A DNA stretch of 64,000 bases from DAOUJW01 sp034421015 (GTDB lineage Bacteria; Chloroflexota; Dehalococcoidia; Lucifugimonadales; UBA2985). This document shows, piece after piece, positions 23,539 to 32,363 of this stretch. Location of the stretch: assembly GCA_034421015.1 (NCBI GenBank), contig DAOUKT010000028.1:8170-72169 (forward strand), written 5' to 3'. The position numbers and the translations under genes were made by a program. Each line of letters begins with the position of its first letter. The stretch's first letter is position 1. The notes below the pieces were generated by a model, which worked only from the letters and a program-made list of their open reading frames with translations, did not search any database and was not told the origin of the DNA.

Positions 23539-26520
23539 ATGGATTCTCCAGATTTCTGTCTGACGGACCTCTTCAAAGCCCAGGCAGCCAGGACACCGGA
23601 TAGCCCTGCGATCGTATCAGACGGTTCGGAGCAAACTTACGCGCAGCTGGACAGGGACACGGACTCGCTGGCCGCCTACCTCCAACGGCGCGGCGTCTCG
23701 GCGTCGGAGCCGGTGGGCATATTCATGGAGACCTGCCCGGAGTACATAGTGGCCAGCCTGGGGATTCTGAAGGCGGGCGCCGGCTTCATGCCCGTTACCC
23801 TGGACTCTCCAGGCCATCTGGTCCGGGCCATCCTGGAAGAGTCCAGGCCCAGGGTGGTCATCACCAGGAAACAGCACCAGGCCAGGCTGAACGATCTGGG
23901 CGACGTCCACGTTCTGGCTATAGACGGCGACGAGGACTGGGCAGGACTCGATGCAGCGCCCCACAGTCGCAGCAGCGACAGCGACTCTCTGGCCTTCCTC
24001 CCCTACACCTCCGGCACCACAGGCGCGCCGAAGGGGGTGATGCAGACCGGCGGCGCGCTGGTCTCGTCTTATTTCGCCAGGTACAAATTCAGCTCATACG
24101 CGGTCGGAGACAGGGTCGCCTGCAACATCTTCTTTCCCTGGGAGTTCCTCCGCCCGCTGCTCAAGGGCGGCGCGGTGTACGTAATCCCTGACGAAGTTAT
24201 ATTCCTGCCCAGGGCCCTGACCGGGTTCATCTCGGAGCGCCGCATATCCGAGGTCCTGTTCACGCCCTCCCTGCTGCAGGGCGTCCTGCGGTCCGCGGAG
24301 CGCGACATCCTGCGTGAGCGGCTGGCCTCCCTTCGGGTGGTCTGGCTGAACGGGGAGGTCGTGCCCACCAGCCTGCTGAGACAGGCGCTTGAGGTCCTCC
24401 CCGCTGATGCCCGTATCTTCAACACCTACAGCATCAGCGAAACCCACGACGTCTGCACAATCGACCTGACGGACTTTGCCACGGACGGAAGGGACGTGTG
24501 CCCGGTTGGCCCGCCGATGGATGGAGTGACCATCCGGGTGCTCCCGGAGGGGGAGACCGCCCTGGCCACGGAGGGGACCGGCGAGCTGTTCATCGGCGGC
24601 AGCGGCCTTGCAAGGGGTTACCTCGGCAGGCCGGACCTGGACGCCCAGAAGTTCGTTGAACGGGACGGCGAAAGGTACTTCGCCACGGGAGACCTGGCCC
24701 ACGTCGACGAGCAGGGCATGACGACAATCGTTGGCCGGGACGATTCGATGGTCAAGATCAGGGGCTACACCGTTTACCTGAGCGCCATAGAGGAGATGCT
24801 CAGAAAGCACTGCGACGTGGCGGATACTGTGGTGGTAACCGAAAACGAAGACGACACGAACAAGCGGCTGGTGGCTTACGTTGTCCGGGGGCCGGAGGCA
24901 GCGTGGCGGGTCGACACCCGGAGCGGAACCAGCAGGGACCTCCGCAACGTTCTGGAGCGCTATCTTCCCCACTACATGGTGCCCAGCCGCTTCATGGAGA
25001 TGGAGGAGCTTCCCGTAAATCAACTGACTGGGAAGCTGGACCGCAAAGCCCTGCCCAGTGTGTCGGAGGCGAGGCCCATCGCACAGGCCCAGGCGCCCCT
25101 CCCCAAGGACGCGACGGCGGCGGAACGCCGCGGGGCACTGCGCCGGCTGTGGGGTGAGGCGCTGGAGACCGACAGCAACTCCCTGGCTGACGACTGGAAC
25201 TTCTTCGACATCGGAGGCCACTCCCTGACGGCCCTCAGCCTCACCCTGGGCATGGAGCGGACATTCGGGATTGAGCTTCGGGGCACGGAGATATACGAGT
25301 TCCCCACAATAGACGGGATGTCGGCGTACCTGGAGGACGGGGACTCGCACACGAGCGCAAGGGCAGCGCTGGCCGAGGACTCAAGGCTGGAACCGGAGAT
25401 TTCCCCAAAGGGCAGTGCAAGGATCACTCGCTTGTCCGATGCCTCCTCAGTCTTCTTCACCGGAGCTACCGGCTTCCTTGGGGCCTTCCTCCTCGACGAG
25501 TTGCTGCGCTCCACCGGCCCGGACACCCGGTTCTACTGCCTGGTGCGTGAGAGGGGCTCAGGGCAGGAGAATTCGACCAACCGGGTCCTGGGCGCGTTGA
25601 AGTTCTACGGACTGGAAGGCCAATCCCATGCAGACCGGATCATCCCTGTGGCGGGCGACCTTACGCAGCCGCGAATGGGACTGGAAGAGGACGAATATCG
25701 GAAACTCGCTGAACAGATCGACCTGATATTCCACTGCGCCGCCAACGTCAACTACACCTATACCTACAATCTGGCCAAGCCCCACACCGTCGGCGGGACC
25801 CTTGAGGTCATCAAGTTCGCCTGCACAGCCCACACGAAACCCGTCCAGTACATCTCCTCCAATGGCGTCTTTCCGGGAGGAGACAGCACACCCTACCTGG
25901 AGGACAACCTGATAGACGGCTTTGTGGACAGGATGGAGGGAGGCTACAACCAGGCAAAGTGGGTGGCCGAGCGTCTTGTCTGGTCGGCGGCGGAGCGGGG
26001 GCTGCCCGTCTGCATATTCAGGCCCGGAAACATAGGCCACCACAGCGTAACCGGCGTGGTCAACCCCAACGACTTCCAAACCCTGATAATCAAGGCCTGC
26101 GTGCGCTCCGGGCGCGCGCCCGTTGCGCCGGGCTGGCGGTTCGAGATGACGCCTGTCGATTTCCTGGTGAGCGCAATCGCGAAGCTCTCCGACGACCCTG
26201 CGCATCTGGGCAAGGTCTACAACGTGGTCGAGCCCGCGCCCGTCCCGGCCGCCGGCGTCTTCGCCAACATGGTCGGCAGGGGCTACGTGACGGAGCAGGT
26301 GGCCTTGAACGACTGGAAAGCGACGCTCCGCGAGACGGCGGACCGGGAAAACGACCTGGAGCTGAGGGTCCTGGTGGACTCCATTGACTCGGTTGAGTCC
26401 TATCTGACCGACACCAGCGTCTACGACACTGCCAGGTTCAGTGAAGTCGTCTCTCAGCTCGGTTTGCGGGCGCCTGCGGTGGACGTGGACTACGTGACCA
26501 GATTTCTGTCGGCGCCATAG
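23539..26520 (+). CDS. Single-module adenylation-thiolation-reductase enzyme (NRPS-like)
   Basis: This 993-residue enzyme has three domains. The adenylation domain (about 1-510) shows YTSGTTGAPKGVM, YSISETHDV, GELFIGGSGLARGYL, YFATGDLAH and NQLTGKLDRKAL. The carrier protein (about 530-600) has FFDIGGHSLTAL, with Ser562 for phosphopantetheine. The C-terminal thioester reductase (about 635-993) has FFTGATGFLGAFL for NAD(P)H and the Tyr-Lys pair in GYNQAKWVAERL (near 803). It should activate an acid or amino acid and release it as an aldehyde or alcohol, like carboxylic acid reductases or Lys2. The substrate is unknown. Its stop touches the tRNA-Gln gene. Confidence 0.9.
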   Translation: MDSPDFCLTDLFKAQAARTPDSPAIVSDGSEQTYAQLDRDTDSLAAYLQRRGVSASEPVGIFMETCPEYIVASLGILKAGAGFMPVTLDSPGHLVRAILEESRPRVVITRKQHQARLNDLGDVHVLAIDGDEDWAGLDAAPHSRSSDSDSLAFLPYTSGTTGAPKGVMQTGGALVSSYFARYKFSSYAVGDRVACNIFFPWEFLRPLLKGGAVYVIPDEVIFLPRALTGFISERRISEVLFTPSLLQGVLRSAERDILRERLASLRVVWLNGEVVPTSLLRQALEVLPADARIFNTYSISETHDVCTIDLTDFATDGRDVCPVGPPMDGVTIRVLPEGETALATEGTGELFIGGSGLARGYLGRPDLDAQKFVERDGERYFATGDLAHVDEQGMTTIVGRDDSMVKIRGYTVYLSAIEEMLRKHCDVADTVVVTENEDDTNKRLVAYVVRGPEAAWRVDTRSGTSRDLRNVLERYLPHYMVPSRFMEMEELPVNQLTGKLDRKALPSVSEARPIAQAQAPLPKDATAAERRGALRRLWGEALETDSNSLADDWNFFDIGGHSLTALSLTLGMERTFGIELRGTEIYEFPTIDGMSAYLEDGDSHTSARAALAEDSRLEPEISPKGSARITRLSDASSVFFTGATGFLGAFLLDELLRSTGPDTRFYCLVRERGSGQENSTNRVLGALKFYGLEGQSHADRIIPVAGDLTQPRMGLEEDEYRKLAEQIDLIFHCAANVNYTYTYNLAKPHTVGGTLEVIKFACTAHTKPVQYISSNGVFPGGDSTPYLEDNLIDGFVDRMEGGYNQAKWVAERLVWSAAERGLPVCIFRPGNIGHHSVTGVVNPNDFQTLIIKACVRSGRAPVAPGWRFEMTPVDFLVSAIAKLSDDPAHLGKVYNVVEPAPVPAAGVFANMVGRGYVTEQVALNDWKATLRETADRENDLELRVLVDSIDSVESYLTDTSVYDTARFSEVVSQLGLRAPAVDVDYVTRFLSAP

Positions 26521-26594
26521 TGGCTGCCCGGCCTGGATTCGAACCAGGGTCAGGGGATCCAAAGTCCCCTGTGCTACCACTACACCACCGGGCA
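26521..26594 (-). tRNA. tRNA-Gln (anticodon UUG), CCA encoded
   Basis: The minus strand gives acceptor TGCCCGG/CCGGGCA with discriminator G and an encoded CCA. The anticodon arm GGGGA-CTTTGGA-TCCCC carries TTG, and the T arm is CCTGG-TTCGAAT-CCAGG. The 3' end directly abuts the stop codon of the plus-strand A-T-R gene. Confidence 0.93.
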
Positions 26595-26678
26595 CCGGTT
26601 TCATAGCCGCGCCAAGGCCATAGTCCCATTGTAATACCGAGGGTTGACGTGGTCAAAAGGACAGAGAAAACAGGCCCG

Positions 26679-26856
26679 CGTATTCTCTACAGGCAATTGC
26701 GAGCGGCACCGCTCATACTGAGCTCGTCGAAGTAAATGAGCGGTTTCAGCCACGTCCGCCGTCTTCCCGCTCATATGGTTCGACTGGCTCACCATGAGCG
26801 GGAAGGGAGTTGCGCTTCAAACGACATTGGCATTACCAACCCGTATAGAGAATACC
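26679..26856 (+). repeat. Family A inverted-repeat element (MITE-like), complete
   Basis: The ends are GTATTCTCTACAGG and CCCGTATAGAGAATACC. Internal palindromes CCGCTCAT...ATGAGCGG and CCCGCTCAT...CATGAGCGGG are both present. At about 178 bases it ends 15 bases before the rpmH -35 box, so it lies between tRNA-Gln and the ribosomal promoter without disrupting either. Confidence 0.8.
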
Positions 26857-26871
26857 GTGCATGGCCTCCAA

Positions 26872-26901
26872 TTGACACTGCAAAGGCGCAGCAATTATAA
26901 T
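26872..26901 (+). promoter_or_regulatory. Consensus sigma-70 promoter for rpmH operon
   Basis: Perfect TTGACA (26872-26877) and TATAAT (26896-26901) boxes are separated by 18 bases. Transcription should start about 8-10 bases before the rpmH ATG, giving a nearly leaderless start; no ribosome site is visible there. It would drive rpmH-rnpA-yidD and probably the downstream genes. Confidence 0.8.
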
Positions 26902-26917
26902 TCCCGTCTGTAGTCCA

Positions 26918-27055
26918 ATGACAAAAAGAACCTATCAACCAAAAGTCAGACGAAGGAAAAGGGTGCACGGCTTCTTCTCGCGCATGCAGACGCGGGGTGG
27001 CCAGAACGTCCTCAAGCGAAGGCGGTTCAAGGGCCGGCAGCGGCTAACCGTTTAG
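26918..27055 (+). CDS. rpmH: 50S ribosomal protein L34
   Basis: This 45-residue, very basic protein starts MTKRTYQPKVRRRKRVHGFF and ends QNVLKRRRFKGRQRLTV, the conserved L34 sequence. It binds 23S rRNA in the large subunit. The next gene is rnpA, the universal bacterial arrangement. A consensus promoter lies directly upstream. Confidence 0.96.
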   Translation: MTKRTYQPKVRRRKRVHGFFSRMQTRGGQNVLKRRRFKGRQRLTV

Positions 27056-27097
27056 GCCAGGGTATCACCGTCTACTTCGCAGTTCACTCTCAACTGA

Positions 27098-27460
27098 ATG
27101 CAAAAAGAGCTACGCCTCAAGAAGGCGCAGGAATTCTCTCACATCTATCGCCAGGGAAGATCGTGGGCCAACGACCTTATGGTGTTGAAGGCCTTGCCCA
27201 ATGGGACAGACGGCAGGAACAGGTACGGCTTCACCGTGGGCAAGAGGACCGGCAACGCCGTGGTTCGCAACACCATCAAGCGCAGGACCAGAGAGGTGGT
27301 GCGCAACACGCCCACGGTGGGCGGCTGGGACATGATCTTCATCGCCCGACGGGGAGCAGGCGCGGCAGACTTCCCCAGGCTCAAGGCGTCGGTGACGGAC
27401 CTTCTCCGGAGGGGGAAGCTGCTGGACAAGGGTCAGCAGGCGGAGAACCCCAAGGGATGA
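27098..27460 (+). CDS. rnpA: Ribonuclease P protein component
   Basis: This 120-residue basic protein assists the RNase P RNA in trimming tRNA 5' ends. The RNR signature region is seen as NRYGFTVGKRTGNAVVRNTIKRRTREV (quoted here as overlapping pieces GFTVGKRTGNAVVRN and NTIKRRTREV, about residues 42-68), preceded by FSHIYRQGRSW. It follows rpmH and its last codons overlap the yidD start by 4 bases (ATGA). Length is typical. Confidence 0.95.
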   Translation: MQKELRLKKAQEFSHIYRQGRSWANDLMVLKALPNGTDGRNRYGFTVGKRTGNAVVRNTIKRRTREVVRNTPTVGGWDMIFIARRGAGAADFPRLKASVTDLLRRGKLLDKGQQAENPKG

Positions 27461-27666
27461 AGCAGGCGGCGCTGGGGGCAATACGCCTCTACCAGAGGGC
27501 GATTTCACCGTACATGCCGGCGACATGCCGGTACGAGCCAAGCTGCTCCCACTACTCCCACGAGGCCATCCACAGGTACTGGTTCGTCCGCGGCGTCCGG
27601 TTGACCATTGCACGACTGGCCAGATGTACGCCCATCGGCGGGACAGGCTATGACCCAGTCCCCTGA
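27457..27666 (+). CDS. yidD: Membrane protein insertion efficiency factor YidD
   Basis: This 69-residue protein carries the family signature RLYQRAISPYMPATCRYEPS, then CSHYSHEAI and the C-terminal CTPIGGTGYDPVP. YidD is a small amphipathic protein at the inner membrane that helps YidC-dependent insertion. It overlaps rnpA by 4 bases and overlaps the start of the next gene. It has the normal place between rnpA and yidC. Confidence 0.93.
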   Translation: MKQAALGAIRLYQRAISPYMPATCRYEPSCSHYSHEAIHRYWFVRGVRLTIARLARCTPIGGTGYDPVP

Positions 27667-28981
27667 GCAGTCGAGAGCATACCAACCCGCCCCCATGAGA
27701 AGTGGCCTGCCGTCCACGGCGGCAGGACCGACTGCCACGGTCAGTTCAAGGCGCCGTGCGAAAGGCGCTATCTGGATTCTCGCAATCTCCCTCGCTGTCC
27801 TGGCTCTGGCAGGCTGCGACGCCAGGGACCTGGGCCCGGACTCCGGCTGGTCCGGCGCGACCCTGGACGGAGACACGCTCTTCATCGGCTCCCGGGAGGA
27901 CCGCCTGGTGGCGCTGGACACGGAAAGCGGCTCCCTGCTGTGGAGCTTCCCCCAGGAGGGCCAGGAGGAAGACCTCCTGGGGATTTACGCCAGCCCCGTG
28001 GTGGCCGGAGACGTTGTCCTGGTCGGTGGCTACAATGGCGTCCTCTACGCCGTAGACCCTGAGACGCGGCAGAAGGTGTGGGAGTTCAGCACCGGCGATG
28101 GCATAGTAGCGCCGCCTGCGCTGCTTCTGGAGGCGGAGGAGCCTGAGCCACCACCAGGCCCGACGGACGCCGCCACGCCCACTCCGACGCCGTCCGCCAC
28201 CCAAGCCAGCATGTCGGAGATGGACGACGCAAGCCGGGGAATTGAGTCCATAATCGTGACCTCTTCAGACGGCGTGATGTACGCTCTGAACGCCGACGGG
28301 GTTGAGCAGTGGCGCTTCGAGACCGGGGACAAGGTATGGTCTATGCCGGTGATCCACGAGGACGTAGCCTTCTTCGGGTCCCTGGACAACAACGTCTACG
28401 CCGTGGCCGTGAGGAACACCGGCCGCCACAGGGCGGGCGAAGAGGTGTGGCGATTCGAGACCGACGGCGCGGTGGCCGCCACTCCCCTGGTGCTGAACGG
28501 CAAGGTCTACATCGGGTCCTTTGACCGCAGCTTCTACGCCCTGGACGCCCTCTCCGGCCAACACGAGTGGCCCGCGCCCTTCCTGGCCGGCAACTGGTTC
28601 TGGTCCACAGCCATCTCCGACGGGACGACCATATACGTCGCGTCCCTAGACGGCAACCTGTACGCCCTGGACGCCGGCAACGGCGTTGAGAAGTGGCGCT
28701 TTGAGACGGAACACCCGATAGTTTCGACGCCTGCCCTCGTCCCGCAAGGGATCGTCGTCGCCACGGACAACGGGGACGTGTACCTGGTCCGCACGTCAGA
28801 CGGCACTGTGATTTCGGATTTCTCCGTCAGAGACCACGTAAGGGCTCCTTTGACAGCATCGGGCTCCATCGTCTACTTTAGCGCTATGGACCACACCGTC
28901 CACGCCTACGACCTGCAGCGCGGGTTCTGGGACAAGAACTGGTGCTTCAACACCAAGGACAACAACAGGCAGTGCGAGTAG
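27650..28981 (+). CDS. PQQ-type beta-propeller lipoprotein (BamB-like)
   Basis: This protein of about 443 residues has a signal segment and lipobox (LALAGC, Cys56). It is followed by repeated blades such as SREDRLVALDTESGSLLWSF, VLYAVDPETRQKVWEFSTG and NLYALDAGNGVEKWRFET, the outer-strand pattern of PQQ/BamB propellers. A low-complexity Pro/Thr linker (about 165-185) splits the repeats. It is probably exported and may serve as a scaffold near YidC; no enzyme site is seen. The ATG at 27650 overlaps yidD, and an ATG at 27695 is an alternative. Its insertion between yidD and yidC is unusual. Confidence 0.82.
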   Translation: MTQSPEQSRAYQPAPMRSGLPSTAAGPTATVSSRRRAKGAIWILAISLAVLALAGCDARDLGPDSGWSGATLDGDTLFIGSREDRLVALDTESGSLLWSFPQEGQEEDLLGIYASPVVAGDVVLVGGYNGVLYAVDPETRQKVWEFSTGDGIVAPPALLLEAEEPEPPPGPTDAATPTPTPSATQASMSEMDDASRGIESIIVTSSDGVMYALNADGVEQWRFETGDKVWSMPVIHEDVAFFGSLDNNVYAVAVRNTGRHRAGEEVWRFETDGAVAATPLVLNGKVYIGSFDRSFYALDALSGQHEWPAPFLAGNWFWSTAISDGTTIYVASLDGNLYALDAGNGVEKWRFETEHPIVSTPALVPQGIVVATDNGDVYLVRTSDGTVISDFSVRDHVRAPLTASGSIVYFSAMDHTVHAYDLQRGFWDKNWCFNTKDNNRQCE

Positions 28982-29048
28982 CAGTGCGCTGGAAACGAGG
29001 ATGATGCAAGATAAACCACAATTGCAGAAGGCAGCGAGGTAGGTCGCT

Positions 29049-29942
29049 TTGGAAATCCTGCTAGCCCTCTGGAACAACTTCATCATGGGCCCCATGATCA
29101 ACACTCTGGTGCTCATGTACGCCCTTTTCTTCGAGAACTTCGGCGTGAGCATTCTGGTGTTCACGGTGATCATCCGGATCCTGACCTTCCCCCTGACCAT
29201 CAAGCAGATCCGCATGACCAAGAAGATGTCTGAGATACAGCCGCTGGCTATGGAGATTCGCCAGAAGTACGCCAACGACAGGCAGAAGCAGTCCCAGGAG
29301 ACAATGAAGCTGTACAAGGAGAAGGGGGTCAACCCCATCGGCTGCCTTGGGCCCATGTTCATCCAGATGCCCGTCTGGATTGGCCTCTACCAGGCCATTA
29401 TCCAGACTCTGCCGGACCACCCGGAGCGGCTGGCCAGCCTGTCCCAGAAGCTCTACCCGTGGCTCCCCCTGGTGAACGAGACCATCCCCCTGGACAGCCG
29501 GTTCCTGTGGCTGGACCTGGCTGAGCCGCCTCGCTTTATCCTGCCGGTGCTGGTGGGAATATCCATGTGGGCCGTCCAGAAGACGTCCACAGTGCAGCCC
29601 GCCGATCCCAGGCAGGCCCAGACCACCCAGATGATGCTCTGGCTGATGCCAATGATGCTCATGTTCTTCTCCTTCTCGCTGCCCAGCGGTCTCTCGTTGT
29701 TCTGGGTGGCCTCAAACGTCATTCAAATGGGGATTCAATACTTTGTTGCCGGCTGGGGAAACCTGCTCCCCATCCGCCGCGGGGGTCCAAGAGTCCAGCC
29801 CGCGCCGGTCCAGCCGGTCAAGGAGAGCGCAGAAGATGGAAACGACGATGGAAGTGACGGCCAGGTCAGTAGAGGAGGCAATCGAAATCGCCCTAGAACA
29901 GCTAGGCGCAGATCGAGATCAGGTAGAAATAGACGTAATTAG
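29049..29942 (+). CDS. yidC: Membrane protein insertase YidC/Oxa1
   Basis: This 297-residue protein is of the short Gram-positive type without the large periplasmic domain. Hydrophobic segments lie at about 18-40, 95-118, 155-175 and 195-230. VFTVIIRILTFPLTIKQIRMTKKM carries the conserved Arg of the hydrophilic groove (read as the pieces VIIRILTFPLTIKQIR), and NPIGCLGPMFIQMPVWIGLYQ is family typical. The C-terminal tail is rich in Arg and Lys, as in ribosome-binding YidC2 types. The start is TTG with AGGTAGG upstream. Its last 107 bases overlap jag. Confidence 0.93.
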   Translation: MEILLALWNNFIMGPMINTLVLMYALFFENFGVSILVFTVIIRILTFPLTIKQIRMTKKMSEIQPLAMEIRQKYANDRQKQSQETMKLYKEKGVNPIGCLGPMFIQMPVWIGLYQAIIQTLPDHPERLASLSQKLYPWLPLVNETIPLDSRFLWLDLAEPPRFILPVLVGISMWAVQKTSTVQPADPRQAQTTQMMLWLMPMMLMFFSFSLPSGLSLFWVASNVIQMGIQYFVAGWGNLLPIRRGGPRVQPAPVQPVKESAEDGNDDGSDGQVSRGGNRNRPRTARRRSRSGRNRRN

Positions 29943-30474
29943 CCAGGGCAAGGGCGGCATTCTTGGATTCGGAGCGGAGCCGGCCCGCATAAAGGTCACC
30001 CTGTCATCCCTCCCATCCAACCTCCCGGCCGTGGCCAAGATAACCGTTGACAGCCTGTTGAGATCGATGGGGGTGTCGGCCACCGCCACGCCAAGGCCGC
30101 AGCTTGAGGGCGAAGAGGACACCATCGAGATGGACATTGAGGGCGAGGACTCCGGGCTGCTCATCGGGCGGCGCGGCGAGACCCTCCGGGCCCTGCAGTT
30201 CACGGTCAACCTGATGGTGGGCCAGAGCGCCAGGGGCCGCGTCATCCTGGACGTGGAAGGCTACCGGGAGCGGCGCTACAGCTCCCTGCGCGCGCTGGCG
30301 TCCAGGGTGGCCGAACGCGTGGCGTCCACCGGGCGCTCCATCACCCTGGAGCCTATGGCCCCCAACGAGCGGCGGGTGATACACATGGCCCTGGCCAACA
30401 ACCCCAGGGTCGCCACCGAGAGCACGGGCGCAGGGGAGAGCCGCAAGATAACGGTGCTTCCAAAGCGCGATTAG
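29836..30474 (+). CDS. jag: Jag/KhpB RNA-binding protein (Jag-N, KH, R3H)
   Basis: This protein of about 212 residues has the Jag N-terminal domain (SVEEAIEIALEQLGADRDQV), a KH domain with loop LLIGRRGETLRALQ (about 108-121) and a C-terminal R3H domain (APNERRVIHMAL). KhpB forms an RNA chaperone with KhpA and affects cell elongation in Firmicutes. METTMEV at 29836 is chosen with AAGGAGAG 9 bases upstream, deep inside yidC (107-base overlap, different frame). Met at 29848 is possible. The gene completes the rpmH-rnpA-yidD-yidC-jag cluster. Confidence 0.92.
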   Translation: METTMEVTARSVEEAIEIALEQLGADRDQVEIDVISQGKGGILGFGAEPARIKVTLSSLPSNLPAVAKITVDSLLRSMGVSATATPRPQLEGEEDTIEMDIEGEDSGLLIGRRGETLRALQFTVNLMVGQSARGRVILDVEGYRERRYSSLRALASRVAERVASTGRSITLEPMAPNERRVIHMALANNPRVATESTGAGESRKITVLPKRD

Positions 30475-30499
30475 TCCGCCACCCAAGATTGGAGACACT

Positions 30500-31909
30500 A
30501 TGATCGAGTCCATCCGCGTCCTGCTCGCGGTAGTCGCCGCGTTGACTCTTATCACAGCGTGCTCAGAATCCCCATCCCCAACTGCAACGCCTGAGGGTCC
30601 CACCTTGTCCATATCAGTCGCCCCAATACCTGCCGACATCCCCGCCTACGACCGCGACGAGTGGCGTCACTGGATTGACGAAGACAGGGACTGCCAGGAC
30701 ACTCGCCAAGAGGTGCTCATTGAGGAGTCTACCTCGCCCGTAGACTACAAAGACGCCGATGAATGCAGGGTTGCAGAGGGTGAGTGGAACGGCCCGTACA
30801 CCGGAGAGCAGTTCACAGATCCAAGCGACCTGGACGTTGACCACATGGTGCCACTGGGCAACGCGCACCGCTCCGGCGGCTGGCTGTGGAGTGAATCCCG
30901 GAGGAGAGACTACGCGAACGACCTCTCCTACCCCGGACACCTGATTGCCGTGCAAAACTCCGCAAACCGGGCCAAGGGAGCTGACGGGCCGGAGGAGTGG
31001 AGGCCACCCGAGCGGGGTTACTGGTGCCAGTACGCCACTGACTGGATCACTATCAAGAACACCTGGAAGCTGACCGCTACTGAGGCGGAGGCGGCAGCCC
31101 TCTCCGAGATGTTGAACACCTGCACACCACTAATATCCCTTACAACAGTCGAAGCCGAACGCCCTCAGCTTGGGACTATGCCCACTGCGAGCGAGACGAC
31201 TGTCTCTGAGCCGATTGCTACATCTACTGAAACACCGCTTCCGGTTGGCACCTCAGGGACAACTCCCGTACCTGGAGACGCCTACGGCTCTTGTGAAGAA
31301 GCGGAAGCAGCCGGTGAGACGCGTGTATTGGGTAGCGCAGGTGACGGCTGGGGTTTCCCAAAGTCCAAGGTGCCAAGCGCCCGCGACGGCGATGGTGATG
31401 GCATTGTTTGCGAGGAATCAGGGCCATCTGCATCAACACCAATGGCAACCGCCGAGGCCCTAGAAGCAACTCCAACACCTGCTCCGCTACCAACTGATAC
31501 TCCCTCACCGACTTCTGCCTCTGAAGCAGTCTACGCATCCTGTGACGAGGCCGAGGCCGCAGGCGAGGCGCGCGAAAAGGGAGACGAAGGGTCAGGCTGG
31601 GGCTTCCCAGCCTCAATGGTACCAGACGCCCGCGACGGGGACGGCGACGGCGTTGTATGTGAGAAGTCAGGCCCATCCGCAGCAACTCCAATAGCCACCG
31701 ACGTTTCAGCAGCAACCCCAACGCCAACCCCGCTACTAGCAGATACGCCAACCCCGGAATCCGACCGAGTCTACGCCTCCTGTGAAGAGGCGAATGACGC
31801 CGGCGAGACGCGCGTCCAGGGCAGCAGCGGCAACGGCCGCGGCTTTCCGGCGTCCATGGTTCCCAGCGCCCGCGATGGAGACGGAGACGGCGTTGTCTGT
31901 GAAAGGTAA
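30500..31909 (+). CDS. Secreted DUF1524-type HNH nuclease with three Excalibur repeats
   Basis: This 469-residue lipoprotein has a signal and lipobox (LITAC, Cys21). Residues 45-210 form a DUF1524/GmrSD-type HNH nuclease: DWRH-like start, LDVDHMVPLGNAHRSG (111-126), and NSANRAKGADGPEEWRPP (153-170). Then come three copies (about 258-300, 343-385, 422-469) of a Cys-rich unit ending DARDGDGDGVVCE, the Excalibur calcium-binding motif, separated by Thr/Pro/Ala-rich linkers. It probably degrades DNA outside the membrane in a calcium-dependent way. Codon use is A/T-richer than neighbours. Its end overlaps the NUDIX gene. Confidence 0.85.
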   Translation: MIESIRVLLAVVAALTLITACSESPSPTATPEGPTLSISVAPIPADIPAYDRDEWRHWIDEDRDCQDTRQEVLIEESTSPVDYKDADECRVAEGEWNGPYTGEQFTDPSDLDVDHMVPLGNAHRSGGWLWSESRRRDYANDLSYPGHLIAVQNSANRAKGADGPEEWRPPERGYWCQYATDWITIKNTWKLTATEAEAAALSEMLNTCTPLISLTTVEAERPQLGTMPTASETTVSEPIATSTETPLPVGTSGTTPVPGDAYGSCEEAEAAGETRVLGSAGDGWGFPKSKVPSARDGDGDGIVCEESGPSASTPMATAEALEATPTPAPLPTDTPSPTSASEAVYASCDEAEAAGEAREKGDEGSGWGFPASMVPDARDGDGDGVVCEKSGPSAATPIATDVSAATPTPTPLLADTPTPESDRVYASCEEANDAGETRVQGSSGNGRGFPASMVPSARDGDGDGVVCER

Positions 31910-32345
31910 GGTTTTTGCCTACGTGACCCGGGGTGAAGAGCTTCTGGTGTTCACGCACAGGGACTTCCCGGAGGCCGGTATCCAGGTTCCTGGGGGATCC
32001 ATCGAAGACGGGGAAGACCCGGAGCAGGCGGCTCTTCGCGAGCTGCGGGAGGAGAGCGGTCTGACGGAGGTCAGGATGGTGGGTCTGGTGGGCCGGTATC
32101 TTTACAACCCTGCGCCTAACGCGGATGAGGTGCAAGACCGCTATGTGTACCACCTGGAGCTGACCGGCCCGGCGGATGAGTCATGGCTGCACTACGAGAT
32201 GACCCCAAGCGACGGCGGCCCGCCAATCGCCTTTGAGTTCTTCTGGATGAGCCTGTCGGACCCGGCGCTGCAACTGGCGGGAGGCCAGGGTGACCTGCTG
32301 CCGAGGCTCCGTTCTATGACCCGGCCAGGGGATGCTTACCCATAA
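31899..32345 (+). CDS. NUDIX hydrolase
   Basis: This protein of about 148 residues has the complete NUDIX box, GGSIEDGEDPEQAALREL followed by REESGL (about residues 26-49), which binds metal and hydrolyses nucleoside diphosphate derivatives. The GTG at 31899 follows GGAGACGG and overlaps the nuclease stop by 11 bases; an ATG at 31875 is an alternative. The upstream part of the frame lies inside the nuclease Excalibur repeats and is not NUDIX-like. Coupling to the nuclease may be accidental or may provide nucleotide clean-up. The specific substrate is unknown. Confidence 0.85.
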   Translation: MKGKVFAYVTRGEELLVFTHRDFPEAGIQVPGGSIEDGEDPEQAALRELREESGLTEVRMVGLVGRYLYNPAPNADEVQDRYVYHLELTGPADESWLHYEMTPSDGGPPIAFEFFWMSLSDPALQLAGGQGDLLPRLRSMTRPGDAYP

Positions 32346-32363
32346 GACAGACCCGCCCTCGTA

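Noticed and set aside
24094..25350. 418-codon open frame on the minus strand
   Set aside because: Antisense shadow of the A-T-R enzyme gene.
26595..26917. Replication origin next to rpmH
   Set aside because: No DnaA boxes or dnaA/dnaN genes were seen; the gap holds a repeat element and a promoter.
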